DNA of 64,000 nt from Microbaculum marinisediminis. Lineage in GTDB: Bacteria > Pseudomonadota > Alphaproteobacteria > Rhizobiales > Tepidamorphaceae. Shown here piece by piece: positions 30,809-40,284 of this stretch. A program made the position numbers and the translations under genes. The stretch is from assembly GCF_025397915.1 (NCBI RefSeq), contig NZ_JALIDZ010000001.1, forward strand, positions 496,001 to 560,000, read 5' to 3'. How positions within the stretch are numbered: position 1 is the first letter of the stretch; every line of letters begins with the position of its first letter. Below the pieces are notes generated by a model that worked only from the letters and a program-made list of their open reading frames with translations, was not told the DNA's origin and ran no database searches.

Positions 30809-31510
30809 ATGAACGCCAAAGTTCTGATCGTCGAAGACGAAGAGCCGTTGACGCTGCTGATCCGCTACAACCTCGAGTCCGAGGGATACGACGTGGAGGC
30901 GGTCGCCCGCGGCGACGAGGCGGAGACGCGCATCCGCGAGGGCGCGCCCGACCTGGTGCTGCTCGACTGGATGCTGCCGGGAATCTCCGGCATCGAACTG
31001 TGCCGGCGCATCCGCTCGCGCCCGGAGACGACGGCGCTGCCGGTGATCATGCTGACGGCGCGCGGCGAGGAGACCGAGCGCATCCGCGGGCTTGCCACCG
31101 GCGCCGACGACTACGTGGTCAAGCCGTTCTCGATCCCCGAGCTGATGGCGCGGGTGAAGGCACTGCTGCGCCGCGCCAAGCCGGAGCTAATCGCCACCGT
31201 GCTGCATGCCGGCGACATCGAGCTCAATCGCGATACCCACCGGGTGCGCCGGGCGGGGCGTGAGATCCATCTGGGACCGACCGAGTTCAGGCTGCTCGAG
31301 TTCCTGATGCAGAGCCCGGGACGGGTGTTCACCCGCGAGCAGCTGCTGGACGGCGTGTGGGGCCGCGACGTCTATGTCGACGAGCGCACCGTGGACGTCC
31401 ATGTCGGCCGGCTGCGCAAGGCGATCAACCGGGGCCGCAAGGCCGACCCGATCCGCACCGTGCGCGGCGCCGGCTACGCCTTCAACGAGCAGTTCGCCAC
31501 CGCCAACTGA
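30809..31510 (+). CDS. phoB: Phosphate regulon response regulator
   Basis: A 233-residue OmpR-family response regulator: receiver domain with phosphoacceptor D53 ([12 protein letters not shown]) and K in DDYVVKPFS, and a winged-helix DNA-binding domain ([26 protein letters not shown]...[12 protein letters not shown]...[13 protein letters not shown]). It binds Pho boxes such as the one at 25228-25256. Last gene of the phosphate operon, 19 bp after phoU. Confidence 0.97.
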   Translation: MNAKVLIVEDEEPLTLLIRYNLESEGYDVEAVARGDEAETRIREGAPDLVLLDWMLPGISGIELCRRIRSRPETTALPVIMLTARGEETERIRGLATGADDYVVKPFSIPELMARVKALLRRAKPELIATVLHAGDIELNRDTHRVRRAGREIHLGPTEFRLLEFLMQSPGRVFTREQLLDGVWGRDVYVDERTVDVHVGRLRKAINRGRKADPIRTVRGAGYAFNEQFATAN

Positions 31511-31581
31511 CTTGTGCGCCCGCCCCGATCGCGGTTCCCTGTCCGGGTGATGCCGGAGTGGACTGGATCGGGAGCGGGGAA

Positions 31582-32616
31582 ATGCGCACGAGCAAGGTCG
31601 TTCACGTCGTCAGCTGCCATGCCGAGGGTGAGGTCGGCGACGTCATCGTCGGCGGCGTGGCGCCGCCGCCTGGCGACACCCTGTGGCAACAGTCGCGCTG
31701 GATCGCCCGCGACCAGGGGCTGCGCCGCTTCCTGCTCAACGAGCCGCGCGGCGGGGTGTTCCGCCATGCCAACCTGCTGGTGCCGGCGAAGGATGCGCGC
31801 GCGGCGATGGGCTTCATCATCATGGAGCCCGAGGACACGCCGCCGATGTCGGGTTCCAATGCCATATGCGTGGCGACCGTGCTGCTCGACACCGGCATCA
31901 TCGCCATGCGCGAACCGACCACGACGATGACGCTGGAGGCGCCGGGCGGGCTGATCGAGATCACCGCGGCGTGCCGAAACGGCAAGGCGGAGCGGATCGT
32001 CGTCCGCAACGTGCCCGCGTTCGCCGAGCGGCTGTCGACACCGCTCGAGGTCGCGGGGCTGGGAACGCTGAACGTCGACACCGCCTATGGCGGCGACAGC
32101 TTCGTCGTCGTCGACGCCGACGCGCTCGGGTTCACCATCGAGGCGTCGGAAGCCCGCGACCTGGCGGCCGCCGGCATCGCCATCACGGATGCCGCCAACC
32201 AGCAGCTCGGGTTTCGTCATCCGGAAAACCCGGACTGGGCGCATCTGTCGTTCTGCCTGATCGCGGGATCGCTGCGCACCGAGGGCGGCGCCACCGTCTC
32301 GCGGCACGCCGTCGCGATCCAGCCGGGCAAGATCGACCGCTCGCCGACCGGCACCGCGGTTTCGGCGCGCATGGCGCTGCTACACGCCCGCGGCCTCATG
32401 GCGGCGGGCGACACGTTCATCGCGGAATCGATCATCGACTCCCGCTTCATCGGCAGGATCGTCGCCGACACCACGGTCGGCGAGCTTCAGGCGATCATTC
32501 CGGAGATTTCGGGACGGGCGTGGATCACCGGGACGCATCAGCACATGCTGGACCCGGACGATCCCTGGCCGAACGGTTATCGCCTCAGCGATACCTGGCC
32601 GGCCAGGACGGTGTAG
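31582..32616 (+). CDS. Proline racemase family enzyme, probable trans-3-hydroxy-L-proline dehydratase type
   Basis: A 344-residue member of the proline racemase superfamily. Racemases and 4-hydroxyproline epimerases use two cysteines (MCGHN-like and DRSPCGTG motifs). Here these read MSGSN, giving Ser90, and DRSPTGTA, giving Thr256. The Cys-to-Thr change at the second site is the mark of trans-3-hydroxy-L-proline dehydratases, so dehydration rather than racemisation is expected; the Ser at the first site is less usual. It lies 71 bp after phoB and has its own GGGGA ribosome site. No pyrroline-2-carboxylate reductase is next to it. Confidence 0.82.
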   Translation: MRTSKVVHVVSCHAEGEVGDVIVGGVAPPPGDTLWQQSRWIARDQGLRRFLLNEPRGGVFRHANLLVPAKDARAAMGFIIMEPEDTPPMSGSNAICVATVLLDTGIIAMREPTTTMTLEAPGGLIEITAACRNGKAERIVVRNVPAFAERLSTPLEVAGLGTLNVDTAYGGDSFVVVDADALGFTIEASEARDLAAAGIAITDAANQQLGFRHPENPDWAHLSFCLIAGSLRTEGGATVSRHAVAIQPGKIDRSPTGTAVSARMALLHARGLMAAGDTFIAESIIDSRFIGRIVADTTVGELQAIIPEISGRAWITGTHQHMLDPDDPWPNGYRLSDTWPARTV

Positions 32617-32631
32617 CCGCGAAGGCCCCTG

Positions 32632-33150
32632 TTAGCCCGCAGACTTCGGCCTGCGCCGGTCGGTGGCCGGCTGGTAGGCGACGCGGCTATGATGCTCGCA
32701 GTAGGGCACGCCGCTCATCGAACGCCGGCCGCAGAAGTAGAAGTCCTCCTGGCCCGGATCGCCGATCGGCCATTTGCAGGTGTGCTCGTTCAGCTGCAGG
32801 ATCGTGGCCCGCTCCTCCGGCGGGATGAACAGTTCCTCGACCGGCGCGAGCACGCGCATCGGAACCACCTCGGCCTCGAGCTGCTGCTCGGCGACCACGT
32901 TCAGCTTCAGCGCGGTGTTGCCGATGACACGCGTAGTGGGGCGCGGCGGCATCGAAGGACGACGCGCCTTGCGCACACGCGGCGCCGATGGCCGCGAGGT
33001 TTTGGTGCGGCCGGACAGTCCCAGCCGGTGCACCTTGCCGATAACCGCATTGCGTGTCACTCCACCGAGCTCGGCCGCGATCTGACTGGCACTCAGGCCA
33101 TCGGTCCAGAGCTTCTTCAGGAGCTCGACACGTTCATCAGTCCAAGACAT
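32632..33150 (-). CDS. gcrA: GcrA cell cycle regulator
   Basis: A 172-residue GcrA, the alphaproteobacterial cofactor that works with sigma-70 at promoters carrying CcrM-methylated GANTC. The N-terminal helix-turn-helix MSWTDERVELLKKLWTDGLSASQIAAELG followed by VTRNAVIGKVHRLGLSGR is diagnostic, as is the C-terminal sigma-binding cysteine segment (HTCKWPIGDPG...FYFCG...YCEHHSRVAYQP). ATG 33150 is the canonical start. Convergent with the proline-racemase-family gene. Several GANTC sites lie upstream. Confidence 0.96.
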   Translation of the reverse strand: MSWTDERVELLKKLWTDGLSASQIAAELGGVTRNAVIGKVHRLGLSGRTKTSRPSAPRVRKARRPSMPPRPTTRVIGNTALKLNVVAEQQLEAEVVPMRVLAPVEELFIPPEERATILQLNEHTCKWPIGDPGQEDFYFCGRRSMSGVPYCEHHSRVAYQPATDRRRPKSAG

Positions 33151-33461
33151 CCGCCGCTCCATGCTTGGGTTGCGGACAGACTCCGAGTCCTCACCGAAAT
33201 CGCCTACTCGCGATCCGACTTGCCCACTAAATCTGGGTGACTAGACTGGTCCGCCGCACGAAATGTCGTACTCAATGAGTGCAAGCTACAATACCGGCGG
33301 ACTCGCCGTAAACCCCGCATAAACCTTTCCTCAACGATTTCCCCAGGAAGGCGCGCAAGTGAGTCGCGAATGCAACACCTGAGCCGACGATCCACCGATC
33401 GCGCGCCATTGCGCCCGCGCCGGGATCCGGGAGAAAGTCGGGATCCGGGAGAAAACGGCCT
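33151..33461. promoter_or_regulatory. Divergent gcrA/hydrolase region with clustered GANTC sites
   Basis: This 311-bp gap holds no gene. It contains GANTC sites at 33179-33183, 33185-33189, 33300-33304 and 33361-33365, denser than chance for this base composition, which fits methylation-linked control of gcrA. At 33421-33456 an 18-bp unit (CGGGATCCGGGAGAAA plus two bases) is repeated in tandem just before the hydrolase start and duplicates its ribosome site. Confidence 0.55.
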
Positions 33462-34286
33462 ATGTGGTTCGTGAAGATCGCCGCCTGGCTCGCCGTCGGC
33501 TATGCCGTGCTCGTCGCGGTGACCTATTTCGCGCAGACCGCCCTCCTGTTTCCGACGAGCCTCGCCGGCGGCGCGCCCGACGTGCTGCCGGATGGCGGCG
33601 CGATGGCTACAAAGCGGATGCCGGACGGCGTCGACGTCACCGTCGTGCGGATCGCGGCGCGGAAACCCGACGGCCCGCGGCCGCTTGTCCTCGGTTTCGG
33701 CGGCAATGCATGGAACGCCGCGGCCGTCGCGCGGACCCTGCACTGGCTGTATCCGGCCAACGACGTGATGGCCGTCTATTATCGCGGCTATCCGCCGAGC
33801 GGCGGACGCCCGAGCGCGAAGAAGCTGCTGGGCGACGCCGTCACGGTGTTCGACGGACTGGAGGCGCCGAGGGGCGTCGTCGCGGTCGGCTTCTCGATCG
33901 GCGCCGGCGTCGCCGCCCATCTCGCCGCCGAGCGTTCGCTGCGCGGCCTCATCCTGGTGACGCCCTTCGACAGCCTGACGGCGCTCGCCAGCCACCACTA
34001 TCCGTGGGCACCGGTCAGGCTTCTGCTGCGCAACCGCATCGACACAGCCACCTATCTTCGCGATGTCGATATTCCGACCGCCATCATCACCGCCGAGACC
34101 GACACCGTGGTGCCGGCCGAACGCTCCGCGCCGCTGCGCGCGGCGGCGAAACGGCTCGTCTTCGACACGACGATATCCGGGGCCGGCCACAACGATCTCT
34201 ATGATCAGCCGGCGTTCGTCGACGCCATGCGGGCGGCGCTAACCGCCGTCGAGGCGGGGGCCGGCACGGGCCGAGGCCGCAATTGA
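33462..34286 (+). CDS. Membrane-anchored alpha/beta hydrolase
   Basis: A 274-residue serine hydrolase-fold protein with one N-terminal membrane segment (residues 1-26). Nucleophile motif is GFSIGAG (in place of GxSxG with flanking residues as usual), the acid lies in TAETDTVVP and the histidine in GAGHNDLY. It resembles BEM46/FrsA-like membrane hydrolases of unknown substrate. ATG 33462 follows GGGAG, part of an 18-bp tandem duplication. A terminator lies 33 bp after the stop. Confidence 0.85.
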   Translation: MWFVKIAAWLAVGYAVLVAVTYFAQTALLFPTSLAGGAPDVLPDGGAMATKRMPDGVDVTVVRIAARKPDGPRPLVLGFGGNAWNAAAVARTLHWLYPANDVMAVYYRGYPPSGGRPSAKKLLGDAVTVFDGLEAPRGVVAVGFSIGAGVAAHLAAERSLRGLILVTPFDSLTALASHHYPWAPVRLLLRNRIDTATYLRDVDIPTAIITAETDTVVPAERSAPLRAAAKRLVFDTTISGAGHNDLYDQPAFVDAMRAALTAVEAGAGTGRGRN

Positions 34287-34318
34287 CATCGCCGGCGCGG
34301 GCCCTAAAATCGTGACAG

Positions 34319-34350
34319 TGCCGCCTGCGCAGGCGGCATCTTTCGTTTCT
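34319..34350 (+). terminator. Rho-independent terminator after hydrolase gene
   Basis: A perfect 20-bp palindrome, TGCCGCCTGC/GCAGGCGGCA (34319-34338), followed by a T-rich stretch TCTTTCGTTTCT. It separates the hydrolase from argD. Confidence 0.75.
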
Positions 34351-34367
34351 GGACAGGATTTTTAGCC

Positions 34368-35567
34368 GTGACGTCTGCGCTGTACCCCACCTTCGCGCGG
34401 GCCGACCTCGCTTTCGAGCGGGGCGAAGGCATTCGGCTGTATACCGCGGACGGCGAGGAATATCTCGACTTCGCCAGCGGTATCGCCGTCAACTCGGTCG
34501 GCCACAGTCATCCGCATCTCGTCGAAACCCTCGCCGAGCAGGCCAAGCGCCTGTGGCACGTTTCGAACCTGTACCGCATCCCGGAGCAGGACCGACTTGG
34601 GGAACGCCTGGCGGAGGCGACCTTCGCGGACGTGAGCTTCTTCACCAATTCCGGCGCCGAAGCGCTGGAGACGGCGATCAAGACGGCGCGGCGCTATCAC
34701 TATGCCAACGGCGCGCCGGAGCGCTACCGGCTGATCACCTTCGAGGGCGCCTTCCACGGCCGCACGCTGGCGACGATCGCCGCCGGCGGCCAGGCGAAGT
34801 ACCTCGAGGGCTTCGGTCCGAAGGTCGACGGCTTCGACCAGGTGCCGTTCGGCGACCTCGACGCGGTCAAGGCCGCGATCGGGCCGCAGACGGCCGGCAT
34901 CCTGATCGAGCCGGTGCAGGGCGAGGGCGGCATCCGCGTCGCCCCGAACGCCTTCCTGCGGGGCCTGCGCGAGCTGTGCGACGACAACGGCCTGCTGCTG
35001 ATCTACGACGAGGTGCAGTCGGGCGTCGGACGCACCGGCAAGCTGTTCGCCTACGAATGGTCGGGCGTCGCGCCCGACATCATGGGGATCGCCAAGGGCA
35101 TCGGCGGCGGATTCCCGATGGGCGCGTGCCTGGCCACCAACGAGGCGGTCAAGGGCATGGTGCACGGCGTGCACGGCACGACCTTCGGCGGCAATCCGCT
35201 CGCCATGGCCGTCGGCAACGCGGTGCTCGACATCGTGCTGGCGCCTGGCTTCCTCCAGCATGTCCGCGACGCGGGCCTGCGCTTCCGGCAGGGGCTCGCG
35301 CGCATCCAGGACACCTGTCCGGGTGTGATCGAGGAGATCCGCGGCGAAGGCCTGATGCTCGGCATCAAGTGCAAGGTCCCGACCAGCGCCGTTCTGTCGG
35401 CACTGCGCGACCAGCATGTGCTCAGCGTCGGCGCCGGCGACAATGTCGCGCGGCTCGTGCCGCCGCTGACCATCGAGAACGCCGATATCGACCTTGCGCT
35501 CGACCGCATCGAAGCCGCGTGTCGCGTGGTCTCGGACAACCTCGATATCGCGGAGGCCGGACAATGA
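34368..35567 (+). CDS. argD: Acetylornithine aminotransferase
   Basis: A 399-residue class III PLP aminotransferase of arginine synthesis, exchanging amino groups between acetylornithine and 2-oxoglutarate. The PLP lysine is in [14 protein letters not shown]; substrate and cofactor motifs [38 protein letters not shown] and [13 protein letters not shown] are present. GTG 34368 has an AGGA site. Overlaps argF by ATGA, giving an argD-argF-hslO operon. Confidence 0.95.
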   Translation: MTSALYPTFARADLAFERGEGIRLYTADGEEYLDFASGIAVNSVGHSHPHLVETLAEQAKRLWHVSNLYRIPEQDRLGERLAEATFADVSFFTNSGAEALETAIKTARRYHYANGAPERYRLITFEGAFHGRTLATIAAGGQAKYLEGFGPKVDGFDQVPFGDLDAVKAAIGPQTAGILIEPVQGEGGIRVAPNAFLRGLRELCDDNGLLLIYDEVQSGVGRTGKLFAYEWSGVAPDIMGIAKGIGGGFPMGACLATNEAVKGMVHGVHGTTFGGNPLAMAVGNAVLDIVLAPGFLQHVRDAGLRFRQGLARIQDTCPGVIEEIRGEGLMLGIKCKVPTSAVLSALRDQHVLSVGAGDNVARLVPPLTIENADIDLALDRIEAACRVVSDNLDIAEAGQ

Positions 35568-36490
35568 CCGCCATGACCGGATCCGCAACGCCCAGGCATT
35601 TCGTCGACCTGACCGAGGTTTCCGCGCAGGACCTGCGCCGGATCATCGATCACAGCCGCCAGATGAAGGCCGACAACGACGGCCGTCAGCCCATGCTCAA
35701 GGGCAAGACCCTGGCGATGATCTTCGACAAGCCGTCGACGCGGACGCGCGTGTCGTTCGACGTCGCCATGCGCCAGCTCGGCGGCGAGACGCTGTTCCTG
35801 TCGGGAAGCGAGATGCAGCTCGGCCGGGGCGAGACGATCGCCGACACCGCCCGCGTTCTGTCGCGCTTCGTCGACGCCATCATGATCCGCATCCTCGACC
35901 ACAAGGCGATGCTGGAACTGGCCGAAAACGCGTCGATACCCGTCATCAACGGGCTGACGCGGCTGACCCATCCCTGCCAGGTGATGGCGGACGTGCTCAC
36001 CTTCGAGGAGCATCGCGGGCCGATCGCCGGGCGCACCGTCGCCTGGACGGGCGACTCCAACAACGTCACGGCCTCGTGGATCCACGCGGCGGAGCGCTTC
36101 AATTTCGCGCTGAAGATCGCAAGCCCCGACGGGCTCAAGCCGAACGCCGATCTGCTCGACTGGAGCCGCCGCAACGACGCCGCCGTCTCCGTCTTCGACG
36201 ATCCGTTCGAGGCCGTCGACGGCGCGGACTGCGTCGTCACCGACACCTGGGTGTCGATGGGCGACAGCGAGCGCGAACGCCGCCACAACCTGCTCAAGCC
36301 CTACCAGGTCAACGACGCCCTGATGGCGGCGGCCGCGCCGGACGCGATCTTCATGCACTGCCTGCCGGCCCATCGCGGCGAGGAAGTGACGGATTCCGTC
36401 ATGGACGGGCCGCAGTCGGTCGTCTTCGACGAGGCGGAAAACCGCCTGCATGCCCAGAAGGGCATCCTGGCGTGGTGCTTCGGGGCGTGA
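35564..36490 (+). CDS. argF: Ornithine carbamoyltransferase
   Basis: A 308-residue anabolic ornithine carbamoyltransferase making citrulline. Carbamoyl-phosphate motif STRTR, HPCQ, ornithine loop TDTWVSMGD and [11 protein letters not shown] are all intact. Its start overlaps argD and its TGA shares a base with the ATG of hslO. Confidence 0.96.
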   Translation: MTAMTGSATPRHFVDLTEVSAQDLRRIIDHSRQMKADNDGRQPMLKGKTLAMIFDKPSTRTRVSFDVAMRQLGGETLFLSGSEMQLGRGETIADTARVLSRFVDAIMIRILDHKAMLELAENASIPVINGLTRLTHPCQVMADVLTFEEHRGPIAGRTVAWTGDSNNVTASWIHAAERFNFALKIASPDGLKPNADLLDWSRRNDAAVSVFDDPFEAVDGADCVVTDTWVSMGDSERERRHNLLKPYQVNDALMAAAAPDAIFMHCLPAHRGEEVTDSVMDGPQSVVFDEAENRLHAQKGILAWCFGA

Positions 36491-37482
36491 TGTCCTCTGC
36501 CGCACCGGCCGAAGCCGTTCTCGATACCGCGGCCGACGATTTCGTCGTTCCGTTCGCGGTCGAGGGCCTCGACGTGCGCGGGCGCGTGGTGCGGCTCGGC
36601 CCGGCGATCGACACGATCCTGGCCCGGCACGCCTATCCCGAACCGGTTTCCGCGCTGCTCGCCGAGGCGATAGCGCTCACGGTGCTGCTCGGCTCCTCGC
36701 TGAAGGTCGAGGGGCGCTTCATCCTGCAGACGCAGACGGACGGCCCGGTCGGCCTGATGGTCGTGGACTTCGAGATGCCCGACAAGATCCGCGCCTGCGC
36801 GACCTTCGACGCGGAGCGGGTCGCGGCGGTCTCGAACAACGAAGCCACCGACGGCGAGACGATCGGCGCGCTGCTGGGCAGCGGCCACCTGGCGATGACC
36901 ATCGACGCCGGCCCGCACACCAACCGCTATCAGGGCGTGGTGCCGCTCGACGGGGGCTCTCTGGAAGAGGCCGCGCACGTCTATTTCCGCCAGTCCGAGC
37001 AGATCCCGACCACGGTGCGGCTCGCCGCGGCGCGGGCGTTTCGCGGCGGCACGGACCGCGCCTACCATTGGCGCGTCGGCGGCATCATCGTCCAGCACCT
37101 GCCCCCGGCGGGGCCGCGGCGCGCGCCAGACCTGCCGCCCGGCGACGTCCCCGAAGGCGCGGACATTCCCGACCTGGAGGAAGCCGACGAGTGGACCGAG
37201 GCGCGGCTGATCCTGGAGACGGTCGAGGACCACGAGCTGATCGACCCGTCGATCTCGGCCGGCAAGTTGCTGGTCCGGCTCTACCACGAGCGCGGCGTGC
37301 GGGTATTCGATCCCACCGACATCCTCGAGCGCTGCCGCTGCTCGCAGAGCCGCATCACCGAGATGCTGAAGGGGTTCCCGCCGGAAGACCGGGCGGACAT
37401 GGTCAAGGACGGCGAAATCGTCGTGACCTGCGAGTTCTGCTCCTCGCGCTACCACGTCGATCCCGCGATCCTGGACGACTGA
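36490..37482 (+). CDS. hslO: Redox-regulated chaperone Hsp33
   Basis: A 330-residue Hsp33 holdase activated by oxidative unfolding. The C-terminal zinc-binding cysteines are present as CRC (in ERCRCSQSRI) and CEFC, spaced about 30 residues. The central substrate-binding domain carries GGIIVQHLP. ATG 36490 overlaps the argF stop (TGATG). Coupling of hslO to argF recurs in Hyphomicrobiales. Confidence 0.93.
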   Translation: MSSAAPAEAVLDTAADDFVVPFAVEGLDVRGRVVRLGPAIDTILARHAYPEPVSALLAEAIALTVLLGSSLKVEGRFILQTQTDGPVGLMVVDFEMPDKIRACATFDAERVAAVSNNEATDGETIGALLGSGHLAMTIDAGPHTNRYQGVVPLDGGSLEEAAHVYFRQSEQIPTTVRLAAARAFRGGTDRAYHWRVGGIIVQHLPPAGPRRAPDLPPGDVPEGADIPDLEEADEWTEARLILETVEDHELIDPSISAGKLLVRLYHERGVRVFDPTDILERCRCSQSRITEMLKGFPPEDRADMVKDGEIVVTCEFCSSRYHVDPAILDD

Positions 37483-37510
37483 TCACAAACCGAATTCCAG
37501 GTCCCGGTCT

Positions 37511-38680
37511 CTAGATACCGGCGCGGGCCGCCTCCGCCAGACGCTGCATGAAGCCGACGCAGGCCTCGACCTGCGTGACCTCGATATACTCGTCGGGCTG
37601 ATGCGCCTGGGCGATATCGCCGGGGCCGCAGACGATACTCGGGACCCCGCGTTCCTGGAACAGCCCGGCCTCGGTCGCATACGAGACGGTCTGCGTCTTG
37701 TTGCTGCCGGCGAGCCGCATGGCCAGCGTCTCGGCGGGGGAGCCGGGATCGGGCGCGAGGCCGATGACGTCGACCGTCGTCGTCGTCTCGATATTGGTGG
37801 TCGGTGCGATCGCGCGCAGCTTCGGCAGAACGTGCTGCTCGCCGAATGTCTGCAGGCGGTGCTTGAGCGTGTCCGGATCGAAGCCCGGCAGCGAGCGTAC
37901 TTCCCATTCGAAACGGCACTTGAGCGGCACGATGTTGTGCGCCGTGCCGCCGCTGATGAGGCCGGTGTGGACCGTCGTGTAGGCCGGGGTGAAGCGGCCG
38001 GTCGGATCGCCCATGGCGATCATGTCGTCGCGCATGCGGGCGAGTTCGCACAGCAGTTCGCCGGCAGCGAGGATCGCGTTGGCGCCCTTGTCAATCAGCG
38101 AGGAATGCGCCTCGTGACCGGTAACGACGGTGACGTAGTCGGTGATCGTCTTGTGGGCGTCGACCACGCCCATGCGGGTCGGCTCGCCGACGATGCAGGC
38201 GCGCGGCATCGGCAGGCGCTCGCCGAGCTCCGCGATCATAGGCCTGACGCCGGTACACGCCGTTTCCTCGTCGTAGGACAAAGCGAGATGGATCGGGGTC
38301 CTGAGCGGCTTTTCCAGGAACGCCGGCACCATGGCCAGCGCGATCGCCACGAAGCCCTTCATGTCGCAGGTGCCGCGCCCGTAGAGGCGGCCGTCCTTCT
38401 CGACCACGGCGAACGGATCGGTCGACCACGGCTGGCCGGTCACGGGCACGCAGTCGGTGTGGCCGGACAGGGCCACGCCGGCGGCATCCTTCGGGCCGAT
38501 GGTGGCGAACAGGCTTGCCTTGTCGCCCTCCTCGCTGGGCACCAGCGTCGACTCGACGCCATGGCTGGCGAGATAGTCGCGAACAAAGGCGATGAGCTCC
38601 AGATTGGAGTTCTCACTCGTCGTATCGAAGGCGACGAGACGCGAAATCATCTCCTTCGGAGCGTAGATCTGACCTGTCAA
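37511..38680 (-). CDS. argE: Acetylornithine deacetylase
   Basis: A 389-residue M20 metallopeptidase that removes the acetyl group from N-acetylornithine. Metal ligands sit in SGHTDCVPVTGQPW (His and Asp), GTCDMKGFVA and YDEETACTG. The most family-like start is a TTG at 38680 (TGQIYAPKEMISRLVAFDTTS); the frame is open further to 38884 but that part looks unrelated. An ATG start at MISRLV would drop the first turn. Convergent with hslO. Confidence 0.93.
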   Translation of the reverse strand: MTGQIYAPKEMISRLVAFDTTSENSNLELIAFVRDYLASHGVESTLVPSEEGDKASLFATIGPKDAAGVALSGHTDCVPVTGQPWSTDPFAVVEKDGRLYGRGTCDMKGFVAIALAMVPAFLEKPLRTPIHLALSYDEETACTGVRPMIAELGERLPMPRACIVGEPTRMGVVDAHKTITDYVTVVTGHEAHSSLIDKGANAILAAGELLCELARMRDDMIAMGDPTGRFTPAYTTVHTGLISGGTAHNIVPLKCRFEWEVRSLPGFDPDTLKHRLQTFGEQHVLPKLRAIAPTTNIETTTTVDVIGLAPDPGSPAETLAMRLAGSNKTQTVSYATEAGLFQERGVPSIVCGPGDIAQAHQPDEYIEVTQVEACVGFMQRLAEAARAGI

Positions 38681-38851
38681 TTGCTTGTCCCGTCCCAATC
38701 GGTGTGTAACGAAACTGGGATAATTAGCGACAAAGATATCCTCGTCAAACCGCTTGATCTTCCGGTATATGACGGGTGGGCCTGCCTGTTGGAAGGCGTT
38801 GCGTCGGTTTCGCGGGGGCGGCGACCGACGCCGCACGGCCCCGAGAGCCGC

Positions 38852-38904
38852 ACGGTCCGGAGAACGAACGCTCCGGAAACCCAAACGGTCCGGAGAAATG
38901 AACG
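38852..38904. promoter_or_regulatory. Direct repeats upstream of RND efflux genes
   Basis: ACGGTCCGGAGAA occurs at 38852-38864 and 38885-38897, 33 bp (three helical turns) apart, each followed by a GAACG-like tail, with a shorter CTCCGGAAA between them. This sits directly upstream of the efflux operon and could be an operator; no regulator gene is adjacent. Confidence 0.4.
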
Positions 38905-38925
38905 TTGAAGCCGCCTGATCGACAC

Positions 38926-40284
38926 ATGGGACTGAAACCCGCCTGGACGCTCGGCCGCGTCGCCGGCCTCGCCGTCAAGGCCGCCGTGCCGCTCGCCGTG
39001 CTGGCGGCCGCGTTCGCGGGCTTCGAGTACCTGAAATCGTCCAGGCCGGAGGTGCCGCAGCGCCCGGCAGTGGAACGGGCCTGGACCGTCGAGACGCTGG
39101 CCGCCGAGCCTACCGCCCATCGGCCGCGCATCACCGCCTACGGCACCATCGTCGCCGGCCGCCAGGTGGCACTGCGCGCGCTGGTCGCCGGCGAGGTCGT
39201 CTCGGTCGGCGACGGCCTGCGCGAGGGCGGTCTGGTCCATGCCGGCGACCCGCTGGTGGAGATCGATTCCTTCAATTATCGCGGCGCCGTCGTCGAGGCG
39301 ACCGCCAATCTCGACGAGGCGCGCGCCAAGCTCGACGAGGCCCAGGCGCGCCTCGGCCTGGAGACGACGGCGCTCGGGCGGGCCCGTGAACAGCTCGAGA
39401 TCGCCGAGCGCGACCTGGAACGGGCCCAGACCCTTTCGCAAAGGGGCTCGATGTCGCAGCAGGCTCTCGACAGCCGCAGGATGACCGTCCTGCAGAACCG
39501 TGGAGTGGTGGAGGCCGGCCAGGCGACGCTCGAAATCCAGACGGCGCAGATCAAGCAGCTCAGGGCTCAGATCGAACGCCTCGAATGGAAGCTGCGGCAG
39601 GCCGAGCGCAATCTCGCCGACGTCACGCTGAAGGCGCCGTTCGACGCCTATGTCGGCACCGTCGCCGCCGAAGTCGGCAAGCTGCTCAACGTCAACGACG
39701 TGGTCGCCGTGCTCTATGACCGCAACCGCTTCGACGTGCGCTTCGCCCTTACCGACTCCCAGTACGGGCGCCTCCTGGAAGAAGGCCTGCTCGACCGGGC
39801 CGTCGAGGTGCGCTGGTATGTCGGCGGCGCGCCGCAGCTCTACAAGGCGCACATCGTCCGCGTCGCCCCCGAGATCGCCGCCCAGCGCGGCGGTGTCGAC
39901 GTCTATGCCAGGATCGAGCCGGCGCAGGGCCAGGCGCCGCTGCGGCCGGGCGCCTTCGTCGAGATCCTGCTCGACGACCGGGTCTACGAAAACGTCGTCA
40001 GCGTGCCGGCGACCGCCGTCTACGGCACGGACCGGGTCTATGTCATCGAGAACGGCCGGCTGGCCGGGCGCACCGTCGAGATCGTCGGCTACGACGATGC
40101 CGACGTGCTGGTCCGCGGCGCGATCGCCGTCGGCGACAGGATCGTCGTCACCCGCATCACCGAAGCCGGCGACGGCCTGAAGGTGAACGAACGCGGCGCC
40201 GACGCGCCGCCTGCCCCGAAGACCGGCGCGTCGACGAAGCCGTCCGCCAGGAACGCGCAGAGCACGGGCTCGAGCGATGGCTGA
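38926..40284 (+). CDS. RND efflux periplasmic adaptor (membrane fusion protein)
   Basis: A 452-residue HlyD/MFP-type adaptor. One N-terminal membrane segment (AVKAAVPLAVLAAAFAGFEYL), a lipoyl domain (VVSVGDGLREGGLVHAGDPLVEID), a long coiled-coil hairpin (residues ~125-235, rich in ARAKLDEAQARL/RLEWKLRQAERNL), then beta-barrel and membrane-proximal domains. It connects the RND pump to an outer-membrane channel, which is not encoded here. Start ATG 38926; a TTG at 38905 would add seven residues. Overlaps the pump gene by 8 bp. Confidence 0.92.
   Translation: MGLKPAWTLGRVAGLAVKAAVPLAVLAAAFAGFEYLKSSRPEVPQRPAVERAWTVETLAAEPTAHRPRITAYGTIVAGRQVALRALVAGEVVSVGDGLREGGLVHAGDPLVEIDSFNYRGAVVEATANLDEARAKLDEAQARLGLETTALGRAREQLEIAERDLERAQTLSQRGSMSQQALDSRRMTVLQNRGVVEAGQATLEIQTAQIKQLRAQIERLEWKLRQAERNLADVTLKAPFDAYVGTVAAEVGKLLNVNDVVAVLYDRNRFDVRFALTDSQYGRLLEEGLLDRAVEVRWYVGGAPQLYKAHIVRVAPEIAAQRGGVDVYARIEPAQGQAPLRPGAFVEILLDDRVYENVVSVPATAVYGTDRVYVIENGRLAGRTVEIVGYDDADVLVRGAIAVGDRIVVTRITEAGDGLKVNERGADAPPAPKTGASTKPSARNAQSTGSSDG

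Noticed and set aside
38681-38884. Longer N-terminus of ArgE by using the upstream start at 38884
   Set aside because: The extra 68 residues do not resemble the M20 family, and the family-like start is the TTG at 38680.
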